Below are positions 32,761 through 45,006 of a stretch of 64,000 bases of DNA, piece after piece (positions within the stretch are counted from its first letter, which is position 1; every line of letters begins with the position of its first letter). Position numbers and translations under genes: made by a program. A model generated the notes under the pieces. That model searched no databases and was not told the DNA's origin. It was given only the letters and a program-made list of their open reading frames with translations. This DNA comes from Gnetum montanum (Eukaryota; Streptophyta; Gnetopsida; Gnetales; Gnetaceae), in contig MNCI01000986.1 of the NCBI GenBank assembly GCA_015680685.1, forward strand, positions 431,326-495,325, read 5' to 3'.

Positions 32761-34740
32761 GTCCTCCTTCCTACAGATGCCCAAGTCTTGATGTCATATG
32801 TAATCACAACATGATCAAGAATTAGCATTTGATGTGTAACTTTGAAACATTTGAGTACCTTATCTCTTTGGATTAATTACACTTGGCTAAGTTGTGATCA
32901 TGGTAGGCTTGATTATTTTAATATTATTTTATTTTAATGTCTACCAAAGTTTGTGGAAAGGTTTAACTATCATAAATTAGTGATTTTAATATTATTTTAT
33001 TAGCTAAACCTTGTGGGAGTTAGAAAAATTCAAAAAAATTCTCGTAAAAAACCTAAGGTTTGTGGCCCCCATGACATAGAGCTCATCTCTAGTAGCTACA
33101 AGAATGAAAAATGAGGGAAATCGAACAAACGGTTTGAGGGCTCTAGAAGGTTCTAAGCTCTAAAAATTGTAAAAAATCCTTTTTTTTAAGAGAAAATGAC
33201 AAAAAATTTACGAAGTGATGTTTCTATTTATAGAATTTTTGGGTTGCATCAACAAGATCCTATCGACATGGCCAAAAGATAGAATTTTTCATCATTGAAA
33301 AAGAGGAGGGAAATAAAGAGTTTTTACAAAAAATTAAAGTTCTTAGGGAGCCTAAAGAGCCTAGAACATGATGAAATGCTTGAAGAGGGCTAGATAATAC
33401 ACAAAAAAGAATATTTAATAGAAGAATGATTGGAGAAATGCCATGAAAGAGTGCACAACTGAACATAACTAACATGGGGCACAAAAGATTTGAACGTAAA
33501 AATGTCTAAGGAATGAGGAATTTAACCACCAATCTAACCAAGGAGTATGCAAGTGGATCCTTCCCATATTAGGTTCATGCCCTTAATGCCTTTACATGCC
33601 CTCAATCCAAGGAGTCCATAGGCCCCAGGGATTATTAATGGTTATGATTAGTTAAGGCTCAAATCATCAAAGAAACTATCAAAGAACTTTGATGCATCAA
33701 ACTAAGACATCAAACAAGACATGAGAAGAGGTAGTGAGGTGAGGGATGGAAGGCATAGGTGGATGAGATAAAGTGTGGAATAGTGTCCCGTAGCATGGTC
33801 ACATGAAGTTCCTTATGGATTTTTATGGTTAATATTACTTGATATTGTTCATCCTTAGTCTGAATTAAAACCAACCACTTTCAATTACTTCACATTAACC
33901 CTCTAAGACTATTCCACCCTCCCAAGGCACAAGAATATCCCCATAGATCAATCACCATTCCTAAAAGAGTAGAAAAGAGAAGTAGGACATGGGATGGGCC
34001 TTAGTTAGAGGAGATCTTTAGGCATGGGTAACATGTCTTTCTAGTCCTATAAACAATGCTTGTAGTCCATTTATTTTGTCTAACAGATGTGCTTTTAATT
34101 TTCATTATTTTTTTATTATTTTTTATTTTTTAAGTTTTTGGATTGGAACCACATCATGCAAAGACTTTTCTTCCTGTTATTGGTCAATAATAGAATGGTG
34201 AGAAATCCATGAAAGCACTAATGCACCCAAGAGGTTAGGCAAGTACAAAGAGCATCAAATCCTCTTGAAGTCACACCTGTGTCTATCCATTTAATCTTTC
34301 CCAAGTTTGAAAACTACTAAGGTTACAAATTCATTAAAAGTTCCATTTAAGAAAGAACCACATATTTCCAAAACTAGGGAACACCATAGAGTTTTGTGGA
34401 TGGTTGGATGACATGGACTCACTACTTGTTATCATGAAAAAGAAACCAAGTTTTAGTTATCAACATCAAAATTCAAATATGAAATCCAAACATTAGTAAT
34501 CAAATAACATTATAATACAAACCATCATCAATTGACAACTACATTTGCACTTGGTCCTAGCTGTAATAAAGAAAGAAAAACAAAACATAAGAAAATCATC
34601 AAAGAAATCCAAACCAAATAAAGTAAAATATAAAAGAAAGTGTAAACTATTTTAAGAAAGGAAAAACTATCCTTAAAAAGGTATAAAACAAAAAAGTGAA
34701 AAACTAAGGAGTCACATTATTATATTAACATGGATAGCTA
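32761..34740 (-). other. A3 untranslated region
   Basis: No supported protein. Aligned in parts with 20,180-22,100 of A1 and with the B-family 3' regions, for example the block near 33,840-33,920. Confidence 0.6.
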
Positions 34741-35900
34741 TCTCCCCTCTGACTAAGTTGAAAGGAGGAGATCTAAAAAATTAAGTGTGCATGTCCATCC
34801 ATTGAGATGCTCTAGTCATCGTCTCTCTTAGATTCATGAAAATTTTTTATTTGTTGCATGTTGACTAGAAGCTTTTAGTTTGAACTTTCAGGTTTGTATA
34901 TTAACATGGTCCTAGAGGGAAAGGTTTCATAGATAATGTAACACCCCTCTTACAATTTTTTGAACTTAGTTCTTTGTGGTACATGTGTGGGATTCTAGTA
35001 TAGGACCCTATCTCCTAGTTGAAATTTTACTTTTCTAATTATAAGGTCATGTTGTTGTTTATTGAATGCCTTATGTACTTCATTAGATGACAGAGCCACC
35101 AATCTGTTCTTGTCTAGTAAGTTGAGTTTCATTAATCTTTCTTTCTATGCTAGACTTAGGTCAAGGTCAAGATTGCAAGCTATTGATAATATACAAAGCT
35201 TTGCTTGGATGGAAATTGTTGGTAATTTTTCATACATAAGTTCATAGGGAAAGTAGCCAATAGGAAGTTTCCTTGTGGAGCAGTAAACCCAAAGGGCATT
35301 GTTGAGTTTTGTGCTCCAATCCCTCCTATATTTACTAACAATTTAGATTAGTATTTTTGTTATCTCCCGATTAGTAACCTTTACTTGATCATTAGCTTGG
35401 GGATGATAAGGTGTTGTTAATTTATGTTCAACCCCTAAGCATTGCATGAGCTTTTGAAAGGTAGTGCCTATGAAATGAGTTCCATTATTAGAAATAAGTG
35501 CTTGTGGCACTCCAAATGTGTTTACAACATATTGTTGTAATAATCGAGCAACCATAGAAGATGTGCAATTGATGATGGCTATAGCTTTTTCCCATTTCAT
35601 AAAATAGTCAACAATGACTATGATGTATGTCTTTTCATTTGACATGGGAGTGATGAGATCCATGACATTAATGCCCAAAATATTGAAGGGCTCCAAATGA
35701 TTAGATCCACTACTAAGGCCCCTACATATGAACAGTCATTCCACCATCATGTTAGCAATGTTCACAAGAGTAGATGAAGTGTTGAACATTCCTGAAAAGT
35801 GTTGGTTAGTAATATCCTAGTATGAGGATCTTCATGGTTATGTGTCTCCTAGCATAGTGATCCCCACAAGGGCCCTCATGAACATCTTGGAGCACATGTA
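34741..35900 (-). pseudogene. A3 integrase
   Basis: Core frame of 117 codons at 35,343-35,696: NILGINVMDLITPM, IVIVDYFMKWEKA, FGVPQALISNNGTHF, LTTPYHPQANDQVKVTNREI. All three catalytic positions are changed (Asn, Asn and Lys for Asp, Asp and Glu). The zinc-binding part is at 35,700-35,900, and the C-terminal part with LNDLAQKERL-like sequence lies at about 34,750-35,200 in broken frames. Confidence 0.85.
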
Positions 35901-36560
35901 GTTAATCAGCATCAAGTGCACACCATTAAACCAGGCCATAGACACCCACCTTGTAAAGGTGTCCATCAATTTCCATGAAGTGTTTGACCTAGTAAAGAAA
36001 CTATTATTTCTTCCTATTGTTCAATTTCTATGGCATCTCAAAAGTGAGAAGATAGGTAAGAATTTCATCGTACCAATTGGGTTTAGTGGGCACTTGTTTA
36101 GTTATAGCCTCAACAAAGAGGAGTTCCTTAGGGAATTGATTTGAAAGTACGCTCTCATCCTCTTTATTTTTCCATCTCAACCAAGACAGGTGGTCAGCAA
36201 CCAGATTCTTGATCCCCTTTTGATCTACCATTGTTAGATCAAATTTCTGCAATATCATCAGTCACCATATGACACAGGGACTCATCGTTGGCTTACTCAT
36301 TAGGAACTAGATTACATTGTGATCGGTGTGCACAAACACCTTCTACCTAAATTTTTCCAAGTTATACACAACTAGCATCAGCTCTTTCTTTGTTGTGGTG
36401 TAGTCTAGCTATGCACTAGTGGATGCAGTAAGGATGTTTTTGATCATTCAACTACATGAGCATGGCTTCCAAGGCATAATTTAATGCATCTGTTATGATG
36501 TGAAAGGGCCTAGACCAATCAAGTGCTCATAGAATTAGAGTTTCTATGAGCTTGTGCTTA
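35901..36560 (-). pseudogene. A3 RNase H and tether to integrase
   Basis: The tether and RNase H end are open at 36,028-36,258 (FDLTMVDQKGIKNLVADHLS, with the Asp of VADHLS intact). Further upstream, ITDALNYALEAML retains the first catalytic Asp that A1 and B2 have lost. Stops separate the pieces. Confidence 0.8.
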
Positions 36561-37400
36561 AGTTTTTGGAATGCACATTCACATTCCTTAATCCATACAA
36601 ACTAAGAATTCTTCTTTATTAGCTCCACCAATAGTTTGGCAATCTTAGAGAAATTCTATATGAAGCACTTATAGTAGCCAATGTGACTAAGGAATGATCT
36701 CACATATTTAACTATTTTTGACTATCAAGTAATTCCTTGGATGACCCTTATTTTTTTAGAGTCCACCTTAATCCCTTTCTTTAAAATTTTGTGTCCTAAC
36801 ACAATGCCTTCCTAGATCATCAAGTGGCCTTTTTACCAATTGAACCTAAGGCTTGCCTCCATGCACCTCTTCAACACTTACTCAAGATGGTCCACGGCTT
36901 GCTCAAATGTAGCCCTGGTGGAGAAGTCATCCATGAAGACTTTCATCCCACTACCAATCTTCTATTGAAAAATGCTTAAGAAAAGGCTTTGGAATGTGGT
37001 AGGGGCATTTCATAAGTTAAATGACATCTTTCTATATGCGAGAGTTCCATAAGAACTCATGAATGTGGTTTTGGCCTAATCTTCTAATGCTATCTAGATT
37101 TGGTTATAGCCACTACAACTGTCTAGAAAGCTATAGTAGTAATGTCTAGAAATAGTGTCCAACACCTAGTCCACAAATGGCAATGAAAAGTGATCCTTGG
37201 ATGTTGCCATGTTCAACAACCTAAAGTCAATACAGACTCTCCATTTTTTACCTTTCATTGGTACTATCACAAGTAAGCTAACCCACTCACTATATGCAAT
37301 GGAATAGATGAACCCTACCTTGAGGAGTTGTTCAATATCCTCCTTGATGATCTAATTCAATTTGGGATTCAACCATTATTGCAGCTACCTCTTGGGTTTC
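36561..37400 (-). pseudogene. A3 reverse transcriptase
   Basis: Minus strand: WVSLLVIVPMKGKKW-like, SVLTLGC/CIDFRLLN equivalent, DHFSLPFVDQVLD, NQIQIALED region, then KVFMDDFS with FMDD at 36,926-36,937, and the GHIGYYKCFI thumb segment. Many stops and shifts. Confidence 0.8.
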
Positions 37401-38738
37401 ATGGAGGAATCCATGTAGATGTAATGCTGCCATATCCTAAGATCAATTTCAATGAGTTCAAGATATGACCAAGCAAAGGTTGTTGGTCATTTGTCGACCA
37501 CCTCTAATAGCTTATTTTTCTACACAAGAGCAAGGTTGGCATTGATAATAATTAGCTTGTCATTTTTCAAAAAAGCATATTCCATTCCAGCTAATAGAGT
37601 TTTTAACTCAAGGGGATCTTGTTTAAAAATTTCAAGGATTTTCAACTCTTCCTAATTGATGTCATCATGTTCATCAAAAAGTTAGTAATGGATTTACTCC
37701 TTCTCGTCCATGCTTTCAATGTAGGCACTTATAAGGCTCTTAGTTTGTTCCATTTATAGAGTTGAGCTACTTTGAGGTTTAGCTATCAGCCACTAGGTGC
37801 CCTTCTATTTTGTGACTACTATCTATAGGCACCTTTGAATTTTAGATACATCTGCACATTGCCTACATGCTATGATTGTTGTAAATTTTATAAACCATAA
37901 TTTCTACACACAGTGGTACCTTGTATCACTATACATGATGCATGGAATGTGCTTCCTTTTAATTTTTCCATAATTATTTTCCTTGAAAATTTCCAAGGAG
38001 AGGTCTCTAATGCCCATCCATGCATCAATTGTAGTTGGCCAAGCCCTTCCCATTATGATTGGGAAGTCTCCCTTATAGTTATCAACTTTGATCACTAGGA
38101 AATCAATAGGGTATGACCATCCATAGATAGTGGTCACAATGTCCTTCACCAATCCCAAGGGAATGATGATGGACTAATCTATCAACTCAATATGAATGTT
38201 GCTCTTCTTAAGAGGAGGCAAGTTCTAAGCATTATACATTTAATGGGAAATCAAATTCACACTAGAACCTAAGTCCAAAATATCCTTACATGGCTCATTC
38301 TCAATAATTTATAAGTAGATTAGGGACTCCTAGGATTAGATCTCCTCCTAGGAAGGTGACCAACCTTTATCCAATTTATGATCACATGGGTCAACATTAC
38401 AGTATGCACCTTGGGAGGTTTTTGGTTTGAAGGGATCTTGAATTATGTTCTAGAGGATGAAGAAGAAGTAGGGTCATAATTCATAGGTGTCTATGAGGGC
38501 TTAGAAGGACTTTTGGTTTAAAGAAAGGTCTTTTTCAATGCTTATTCTCCAAACCACTCAACTAGGAAGCTGACTGTAAGTTAACAATCCTTGTGGCATT
38601 TCTTTGCTATGACTAGGCTAGAATTTCACCTTGCATGGATGGAGTGGATGGTAATTGAACTAAGAGCAGAGGTACAGGTGAAGAAGGATGAGGAGGATAG
38701 AAAGGAAATAAGGACTTCCCTCTTGGAGATTGATCTCT
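37401..38738 (-). pseudogene. A3 protease and flanking linkers
   Basis: The protease core near 38,250 reads ILDLGSSVNLISH (catalytic DSG changed to DLG). It is followed by the open frame at 37,904-38,158 with GLVKDIVTTIYGWSYPIDFL and FPIIMGRAWPTTI. The gag-protease Pro-rich linker lies at 38,400-38,738 and is cut by B4. Confidence 0.8.
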
Positions 38739-38743
38739 ATAGT
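38739..38743. repeat. Target site duplication ATAGT of B4, left copy (right copy 45,821-45,825)
   Basis: Exact five-base repeats flank the two B4 LTRs, and the A3 gag-linker resumes on the far side. Confidence 0.93.
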
Positions 38744-39575
38744 TGATGAGTGGCAAGGTATCCCTACACTCAACCATACAAATATGAGCGTAACACGTGC
38801 GATTCAGTCAAAATCCATAGACTAAGTGCCTACACGCCTCATGGAACACTTAAGGTTAATTATTCGTTGCCTTTCCAGACTTACTTGTAGTTTTCACGAT
38901 GTATGGTTAAGTAAGTCTGAGGTATATGATTTTTATAGCTTTTCTATTTTATCTCCTATGCTAGTAAGGTGAAGGGTTGAAGAGACTAATTACTAACTCT
39001 AACTAACTACGTAAGTCTTAATTACCTAGCTTCAGCATCCATTCCCACTTACCGTTCATACCCTGAACCAATGCAACCATGGTTACCAAATGCTAGTCAT
39101 TGCTGGGATCACCACGCATAACACACGTGCTCGAAGCGGTCGTACTGAGGCACTTAACTAGGAGAGAAGGGTTGAGAAATATTTAATGAACTAAGAAAGC
39201 AATTAAATGATAAAAAATAAATAAAAATAAATAAAATCATATTTAGCCTATTCCATGCACTGCAAGGTTTATCCAAGAAGCTTGTCTTTATTGCTGTACA
39301 CAAACATGTGTTCAGGTACAATATTTGCTCGAATAAAGATCCGTTCACTTTGGAGTTCCTACTGTGAGCACATGGAAAATATTCTATCTTTGGAGGGATC
39401 AAACTACCAGAGTGTCACTACAGTCTAAGCCTAGGATGGAAAACAAGGGAGAGCTGCCTCTTATTTATAGACTTTGCAGCACATCGCAATATCGCGAGGG
39501 ACGACGCGATATCGTGTGGGATGCGATATCATGTGGGATGCGATATCACGGTGGACGCGATATCGCATCCCATCA
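38744..39575 (-). repeat. 3' LTR of B4
   Basis: Aligns end to end with 45,007-45,820. U3 at 39,480-39,570 carries five GATATC/AATATC palindromic units at about 17-base spacing. The TATA box TATAAATAA (minus) is at 39,461-39,469. The purine tract (TACCCCCAT on plus) follows at 39,576. Confidence 0.93.
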
Positions 39576-41293
39576 TACCCCCATGACTAAATAAAAACTC
39601 ATCCTCAAGTTCCTTACAAAATATTGGGACGGTATGGGATTATTAACTCAAATGGAACTAATGGGATGACATGTGAACGTATCATCATTACAAGACAAGA
39701 CAAAACTGGTGTTCGTGACAACAAGAGTGAACACCTTATTACATTTACATCAGGCCTCATTTGGCAGCTGAAAAAGAGAGAGAGAAAGAAGTGTTGCTGC
39801 TACCAACACCCAGATTTCACCTTTCGTTGTCCATCCGTAAGTGTGTCATCGATCTTGCTCCTTGCATAGCTGCTTTCAGCACTGCTCCATTCCAAGTGTT
39901 CCTTCTAGATCCAATCCATTGTTGCATGATTTCCATCTGCACACACAACACAATTTTTGTATTAGTAAGGGTAAATGAATTTCAATGTAGTTGATACCTT
40001 ACTTCGGTGAAAAGTCTGTTGGCTTGGTTGTGTTATGGCTATTACGGATCTAGAGATATAATATTGGTGACTACCAAAGGTGTAGGGGTTAGGAGAAAAT
40101 TGAAAAAACTAGGCCCTGTACCTACATGACTAATCGCGAACCTCCGATAACATTAAAATGGAGAAAGAAAAGGAACAAGAAAGATGAGGAAAAAGAGACA
40201 ACTATAGCATTGATGAAATGGATGTCAAGATGGAAATGAACAAAACAAAATAGATTGCAAAAATGTTAAGGGAAAGAATTTAACTAGTGCACCAAAGAGG
40301 AATGTCAATGGGTCCTCCCTAAAGCAGGATCATGCCCTTAATGCCTTGACAAACCCACATTTAAAGAGTCCGTAGGCTCTGGGAATGTCATTTGGAATAA
40401 GAGTTAAAGTCTTAACCGCAAGAATTTACCGAAAAGAAAACAATGCATCAACCAAAATACACACTAATGATACAATTGGCAATGAGGTGAATAATGGAGA
40501 GAAGAGAATGGAAGGGAATCCCAAGAACAAGGTGGTGTACAACCCCTTATGTAGTTCATGGTTAATGTGACTTAGGAGATCCCATTCCAAGTTGGACCTC
40601 AAACAAACCACTTCCAGTGACTTCGCATTAATACATTTGGCCAAACCATCCTCTTGAAGTAACAAGAATGCCTTCACCCAAGAGTCACCACCATTTCGAT
40701 GAAACAAGGAGAGAATGGAACGCGAGAAGGGCCTTAGTTAGAGGGAACATTTTTATTTTGAGTTCCATAACCAGTGCTTGTATCTCAAGGGATTATTTCA
40801 TCTAAGGGGTGTTCTTTGAATTCTCACCTTTATTTTTTTGTTTTATGTGTTTATGCATGAGAACGACATCATGCAAAGACTTTGTTATTTTTATTTTCTC
40901 AGCTTCTCGATAATTGGGTAATGTCAAAATGGTAAGAAAACTCAAGAAGAAAACATCCAAGCACCCAAGAGAATGGCCAACACAAAAGCATCAATTTTCC
41001 TTGAAGTCACACCCCTTTCAATCCTTGAGTCCTTCCTTAGTTTGAGAAATGCCCAGTCACCAATTCGTTAGAGTTCTTATTTAGAAGGGGATTGTACATT
41101 CCAAGCTAAGAGAGACCATAAAAACTTGTGGATAAATGGATGAAGTGAACTCATTTCCTGCCATATCAAAAGAAACATACCTTAGTATCAACATCATGAC
41201 TTAAGGGTAAAAATCAAACATTAGCAGTCAACTTGAAAATAGTTCATACCATCATGAAGAACACTTATTTGTGACAAAGTTACAGGGTGGATG

Positions 41294-41316
41294 ACACACA
41301 CACACACACACACACA
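41294..41316. repeat. (AC)n microsatellite
   Basis: Uninterrupted AC dinucleotide run in the B4 3' untranslated region. Confidence 0.95.
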
Positions 41317-41369
41317 ATGAAAAAGTATAACAATGATGTAAAACAAAAACAAGAAAAGTTAAAGAAATT

Positions 41370-41489
41370 GTAAAACAAAAACATGTAAAACAAAAATGTG
41401 TAGAATAAAAACGTGGAAAACAAAAATGTGTAAAACAAAAATGTATAAAACAAAAATGTATAAAACAAAAACGTGAAAAACAAAAATGT
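41370..41489. repeat. Minisatellite of eight 15-base units
   Basis: Eight contiguous units of the form GTAAAACAAAAATGT, each differing by one to three bases. B2 has only about one copy at the equivalent place (about 16,465-16,485, opposite orientation). Confidence 0.85.
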
Positions 41490-41588
41490 GTAAAAAAATT
41501 CAAAAATAACTAAGGGCTCCAAATGATTAGCATAGGTGGCCATCTCCCCCATGACTGAATTGCAAGGGAGAGATCTAAAATAATGAGC

Positions 41589-42345
41589 GTCTATTTGAAT
41601 TTCTTAGAAGTGCCCAACTTCTCCCAATTGATGTTCTTAGATTAAGAGGTGGAAGTTGGTGACACTCATATTCCAAGGTATCTATGCCTTCATTATGAGC
41701 ATGAGTTGTTTCCTCAGTTCGTTCCATGCATATTTGTCGACTTCTCTTTTGACTAGCTATCAACCACAGGGTGTCTACTACTTGTTGTGTGGTTGCTACA
41801 TACAGGCATCTTTGTCTCAGATTTTCAAGGGCACACCTGTTGCATGGAGGAGTTGGTATGCATTCCTCCATGTCATCACCTGATGAATCACTGTATGTGA
41901 TGCATGGAACTTTCCTCTTCTCAATCTTTCCATAAATGTTTATCTTAGAGATTTCCAAGGAAAGATCGTGAATTCCTAGGCATGCATCTACTGTACTCAG
42001 CCATGCCCTTCCCATTATAATTGGGAAGTCCCCTTCATTGTTGTTAACTTCTATCACCAAGAAGTCAGCTAGGTAGAACCAACCACACACAGTGGTAACG
42101 ATGTCCTCCACCAATCCCAAGGGAATGGTGATGGACTAGTCTGCCAGCTCTAGTTGAATGTTGCTCTTCTTAAGTTGGGGTAGGTTCCAAGCTTGATACA
42201 TCTCTTGTGAAATTAGGTTGACTTTGGAACCTGAGTCAAGAAGAGCCTTATGAGATTTGTTCCCAGCGAATTGGGATAAATTAAGGGACTTGCAGGGTCA
42301 GATAGTTTCCTGGGAAGGTGGCCTACCTTGATCTAGTTGGTTACA
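41589..42345 (-). pseudogene. B4 protease
   Basis: Minus strand: LLDSGSKVNLISQEMYQAW with DSG intact near 42,235, a stop where SWxITIPLG begins, then an open frame of 181 codons with GLVEDIVTTVCGWFYLADFL, FPIIMGRAWLSTVDAC and CNRCALENLRQRCLYVA. The frame ends in the linker at the deletion junction. Little damage apart from the one stop. Confidence 0.85.
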
Positions 42346-44863
42346 GTATGCGTTAACATAACCGTATGTGTTGAGCTCTGTTGTTGGACTGAAGGGTGCT
42401 CTGAAGCCTTATGTGTTGGAGGAGCGTACCTAGACTCAACCGCTTGTTGTTGTGAGAGCATGTCTGGGATTTTGGTTCTAAAGAAGGATCTTCTCTTTTT
42501 ACGGTTGTCAGAACTAGCAGTAGGTTGAATGTTTGTGGCTCTCATAGCGTTGCGTTGCTACAGTTGAGTAGGGAGTTCCCCTTGCATTGTTGAACTACCT
42601 ATGGAAGAGGTGCGGATGAATTAGGAGGATGGTATGGGTATGAAGTATCTCCCAGAGGAGAAGGAGTTCTTCTAAAGTACTCCCGAACTTGGTAGTGACG
42701 TTGGGGAGTCGTGTGACCCATGGAGTCACTTGGAGAAATCGGCTACTACACATAATATCCATATGGATTTGGTTGCTAGTAAGGGTATTGTTGTCTCGAT
42801 GGTGGCATCCCCCATAACTGTGGATGTTTCCACTACTGGTGTTGCCTGATGGGTTGTGGTGGAGTTCCACTTAGATAGTACGTCAACAGTTGGTGGAACT
42901 GTCTTGGGTTACCTTAGGGATAAGGTAGCCTTCAAGGTGTCTGTCATTTGTTGAGTCTCGAGTTAAGTGCATACACACCAGACTCTTGTAGATGTGAGAT
43001 GATTGGACAACATCCCTTAGGATGGTCATAGTAGCAGATCTCACATCCACCGTCATCGCCTGTGTCCGAATCCACAATCACATTGGAGATAGTTATTTTC
43101 CCCTTACCCTTGTCACATGCAAGGCCTAAATCTCTCCACTTTTTCTTATCTTTGTCACTACTTCATTCCTCCTTAGACTCCTCTACAATCTTTAGGATAG
43201 TTTCAATTTTATTATCTAAGGAGCTCCATACTTCATCTGCCTTAGCTGATACTTCTGTTGTTAGCTTTTGAAGAGGCAAGGTTTTTTGGTTCACCAACTC
43301 TTCGAGTGGTGACTCATCCTCTTCATCACAAAATCTCACTTCCTTCTTTTGAAGAGAGGGATCACGGTTATATTCTTCCGCACTTTCCATTTTTTGTAGC
43401 TCCCCTTCTTCTTTGGCTACTTGTTCCAACAAGCAATGAATTTCATGGGATCTAAGTTCCATTAGTCTCCCTTGGGCATAAGTCCTAAGGGTTCTCCTAG
43501 TTTCATACCTTAGCCCATCTACGATGTGGTGGAGTTGATTCCGTTGTGCATCACCATGGCCTGGGCAACGATGTAACAATGCATAGTAGTGGCCCATGGC
43601 AGCATCCAAGGGTTCATGAGTACCTTGGTTCCATCCTTGGATCTACCTAGGCAAGTTAGACACTCTGGAGTACATTTGGTATTTATCGTTGAAGAGTTCT
43701 AGCATCGTACTCTACCTCCTGATGGTTTCCAGTTCTAAGGACCGGTACCAATTCTCTGCTTCCTTTATGAGTGTCCTGGGAAACAACTTTAGTTTCTACC
43801 ACTCGTTTTCTATGTTTTACAAGGCGTAGGCATCATGAAATGCCTGTAAATGATTTTGCGGATCCGCATTGTATCCCCCTTCGAAGCGTGGGATATCATT
43901 CATGTCTAAGCACTTGATTCGACTATCTTTTAAATGCTTTGTTGGTATCCTAACTGCCTCCATTATATTTAGCATACTTCAGGTGGCAAGTAGGGGTTCA
44001 TCATGATTATCTCTTTCATGACGTCTATGATGTCTCCACTATTCCCTACTTTCCCTTTGTTCATGCCCTTGTCCTCACTCTCGACTCTCTCATCGAGGTC
44101 TCTCATTTTGCCTACCTCTATCCTCACCGTTATGCTCTTGATGATTGCACCCTAATGTGGAAGGAGAGGGTGAATGATGTGAAGAAGGGGAAGAAGAAGG
44201 AGAACCATCACCATGATGATTTTTCTTACCTTCTCTTCGATAGCTTCGGCCTTGATTGTGATGACGATCTGAGTGCCCATCCTTGTCATGTGTTGTTGTT
44301 CCCTCAGTGAACAGTTGGCATTCATGGGGATCAGAACCAGGGTTGTGTATCATGGAGCGTAGGTTCTGATACCCCACCTCCTTACTTTCATTAGGAGGGG
44401 GAACATCTTTAGATAGAGAACCCATTATAAATGGTTCACCATCTCTAATTTCACTTAGAACATGCAGGACCTCTTTTCCCTTCAACAGTGTATGTTGGCT
44501 CTCCTACCTTGAGTCCCTTATATGTTGTGCTGATGTGGGATGGTAATCCCTCATGTCAAAATCACCTATAACATATTCAGCATAGAGCTGTGTCATGCCA
44601 ATCTGTGCCAAAGCACGGAGGAGCATGTTAGGGACGGCACGATCTGGAGGTAATACTATGTTACCTTGCAAATCTCTCTAGTGCATCTGTTCATCCTGAT
44701 GGAGGATAAAAGTAAAATTGGGTATATACTCATCAGGATGAGTATACTCCATCCTATATTGTTGAGGAACTAGCAGATTTAGGTTATGTGTTTTAGATTT
44801 CCGACTATTCTTTGTATGATCCCTAGGTGGTGTAATGCTCTTGTGAGAAGAAGAAGAAGACAT
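42346..44863 (-). pseudogene. B4 gag
   Basis: Starts at the ATG at 44,863: MSSSSSHKSITPPRDHTKNS, then EYTHPDEYIPNFTFILHQDE. The Ser/His/Arg-rich linker is at 44,090-44,400 (SSSPSSHHSPSPS). The capsid-like core lies at 43,680-43,970, and the helical Glu-rich part at 43,163-43,609 (148 codons open). The knuckle-like motif is near 43,020-43,060 (CEICYYDHPKGC), and the Pro/Tyr-rich tail comes before the protease. It holds a few stops and shifts, but the start codon is preserved, unlike in B2. Confidence 0.85.
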
Positions 44864-44987
44864 TGTGTCTTATTGGTGTGCTATTTAACTATTATAAAAA
44901 TTTTTGTTTAATTAACCCTAAGGGTTTGTTTAAGCTCCCAACGATGTGAGTGATCTCTTATGTTCTACATAGCACACAAACACTTAG

Positions 44988-45005
44988 TCCCCAGCAATGG
45001 CGCCA
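44988..45005 (-). other. Primer binding site of B4 (tRNA-Asp type)
   Basis: Minus strand TGGCGCCATTGCTGGGGA, two bases away from the ideal complement of the tRNA-Asp 3' end. One base after the LTR. Confidence 0.9.
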
Positions 45006-45006
45006 A

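Larger units (their letters stand above)
39576..41588 (-). other. 3' untranslated region of B4
   Basis: No supported protein. Aligned to B2 16,368-18,325. It contains the expanded 15-base array at 41,370-41,489 and an (AC)n run at 41,294-41,316. A minus-strand open stretch at 40,426-40,707 corresponds to the block conserved with B2 17,150-17,330. Confidence 0.75.

Noticed and set aside
39480-39572. CRISPR-like array
   Set aside because: Short palindromes inside an LTR with near-identical spacers. The host is a plant.
41252-41552. Open frames with repeated FCFTHFCF-like text on the minus strand
   Set aside because: They are the translation of the 15-base minisatellite in an untranslated region, not a protein.
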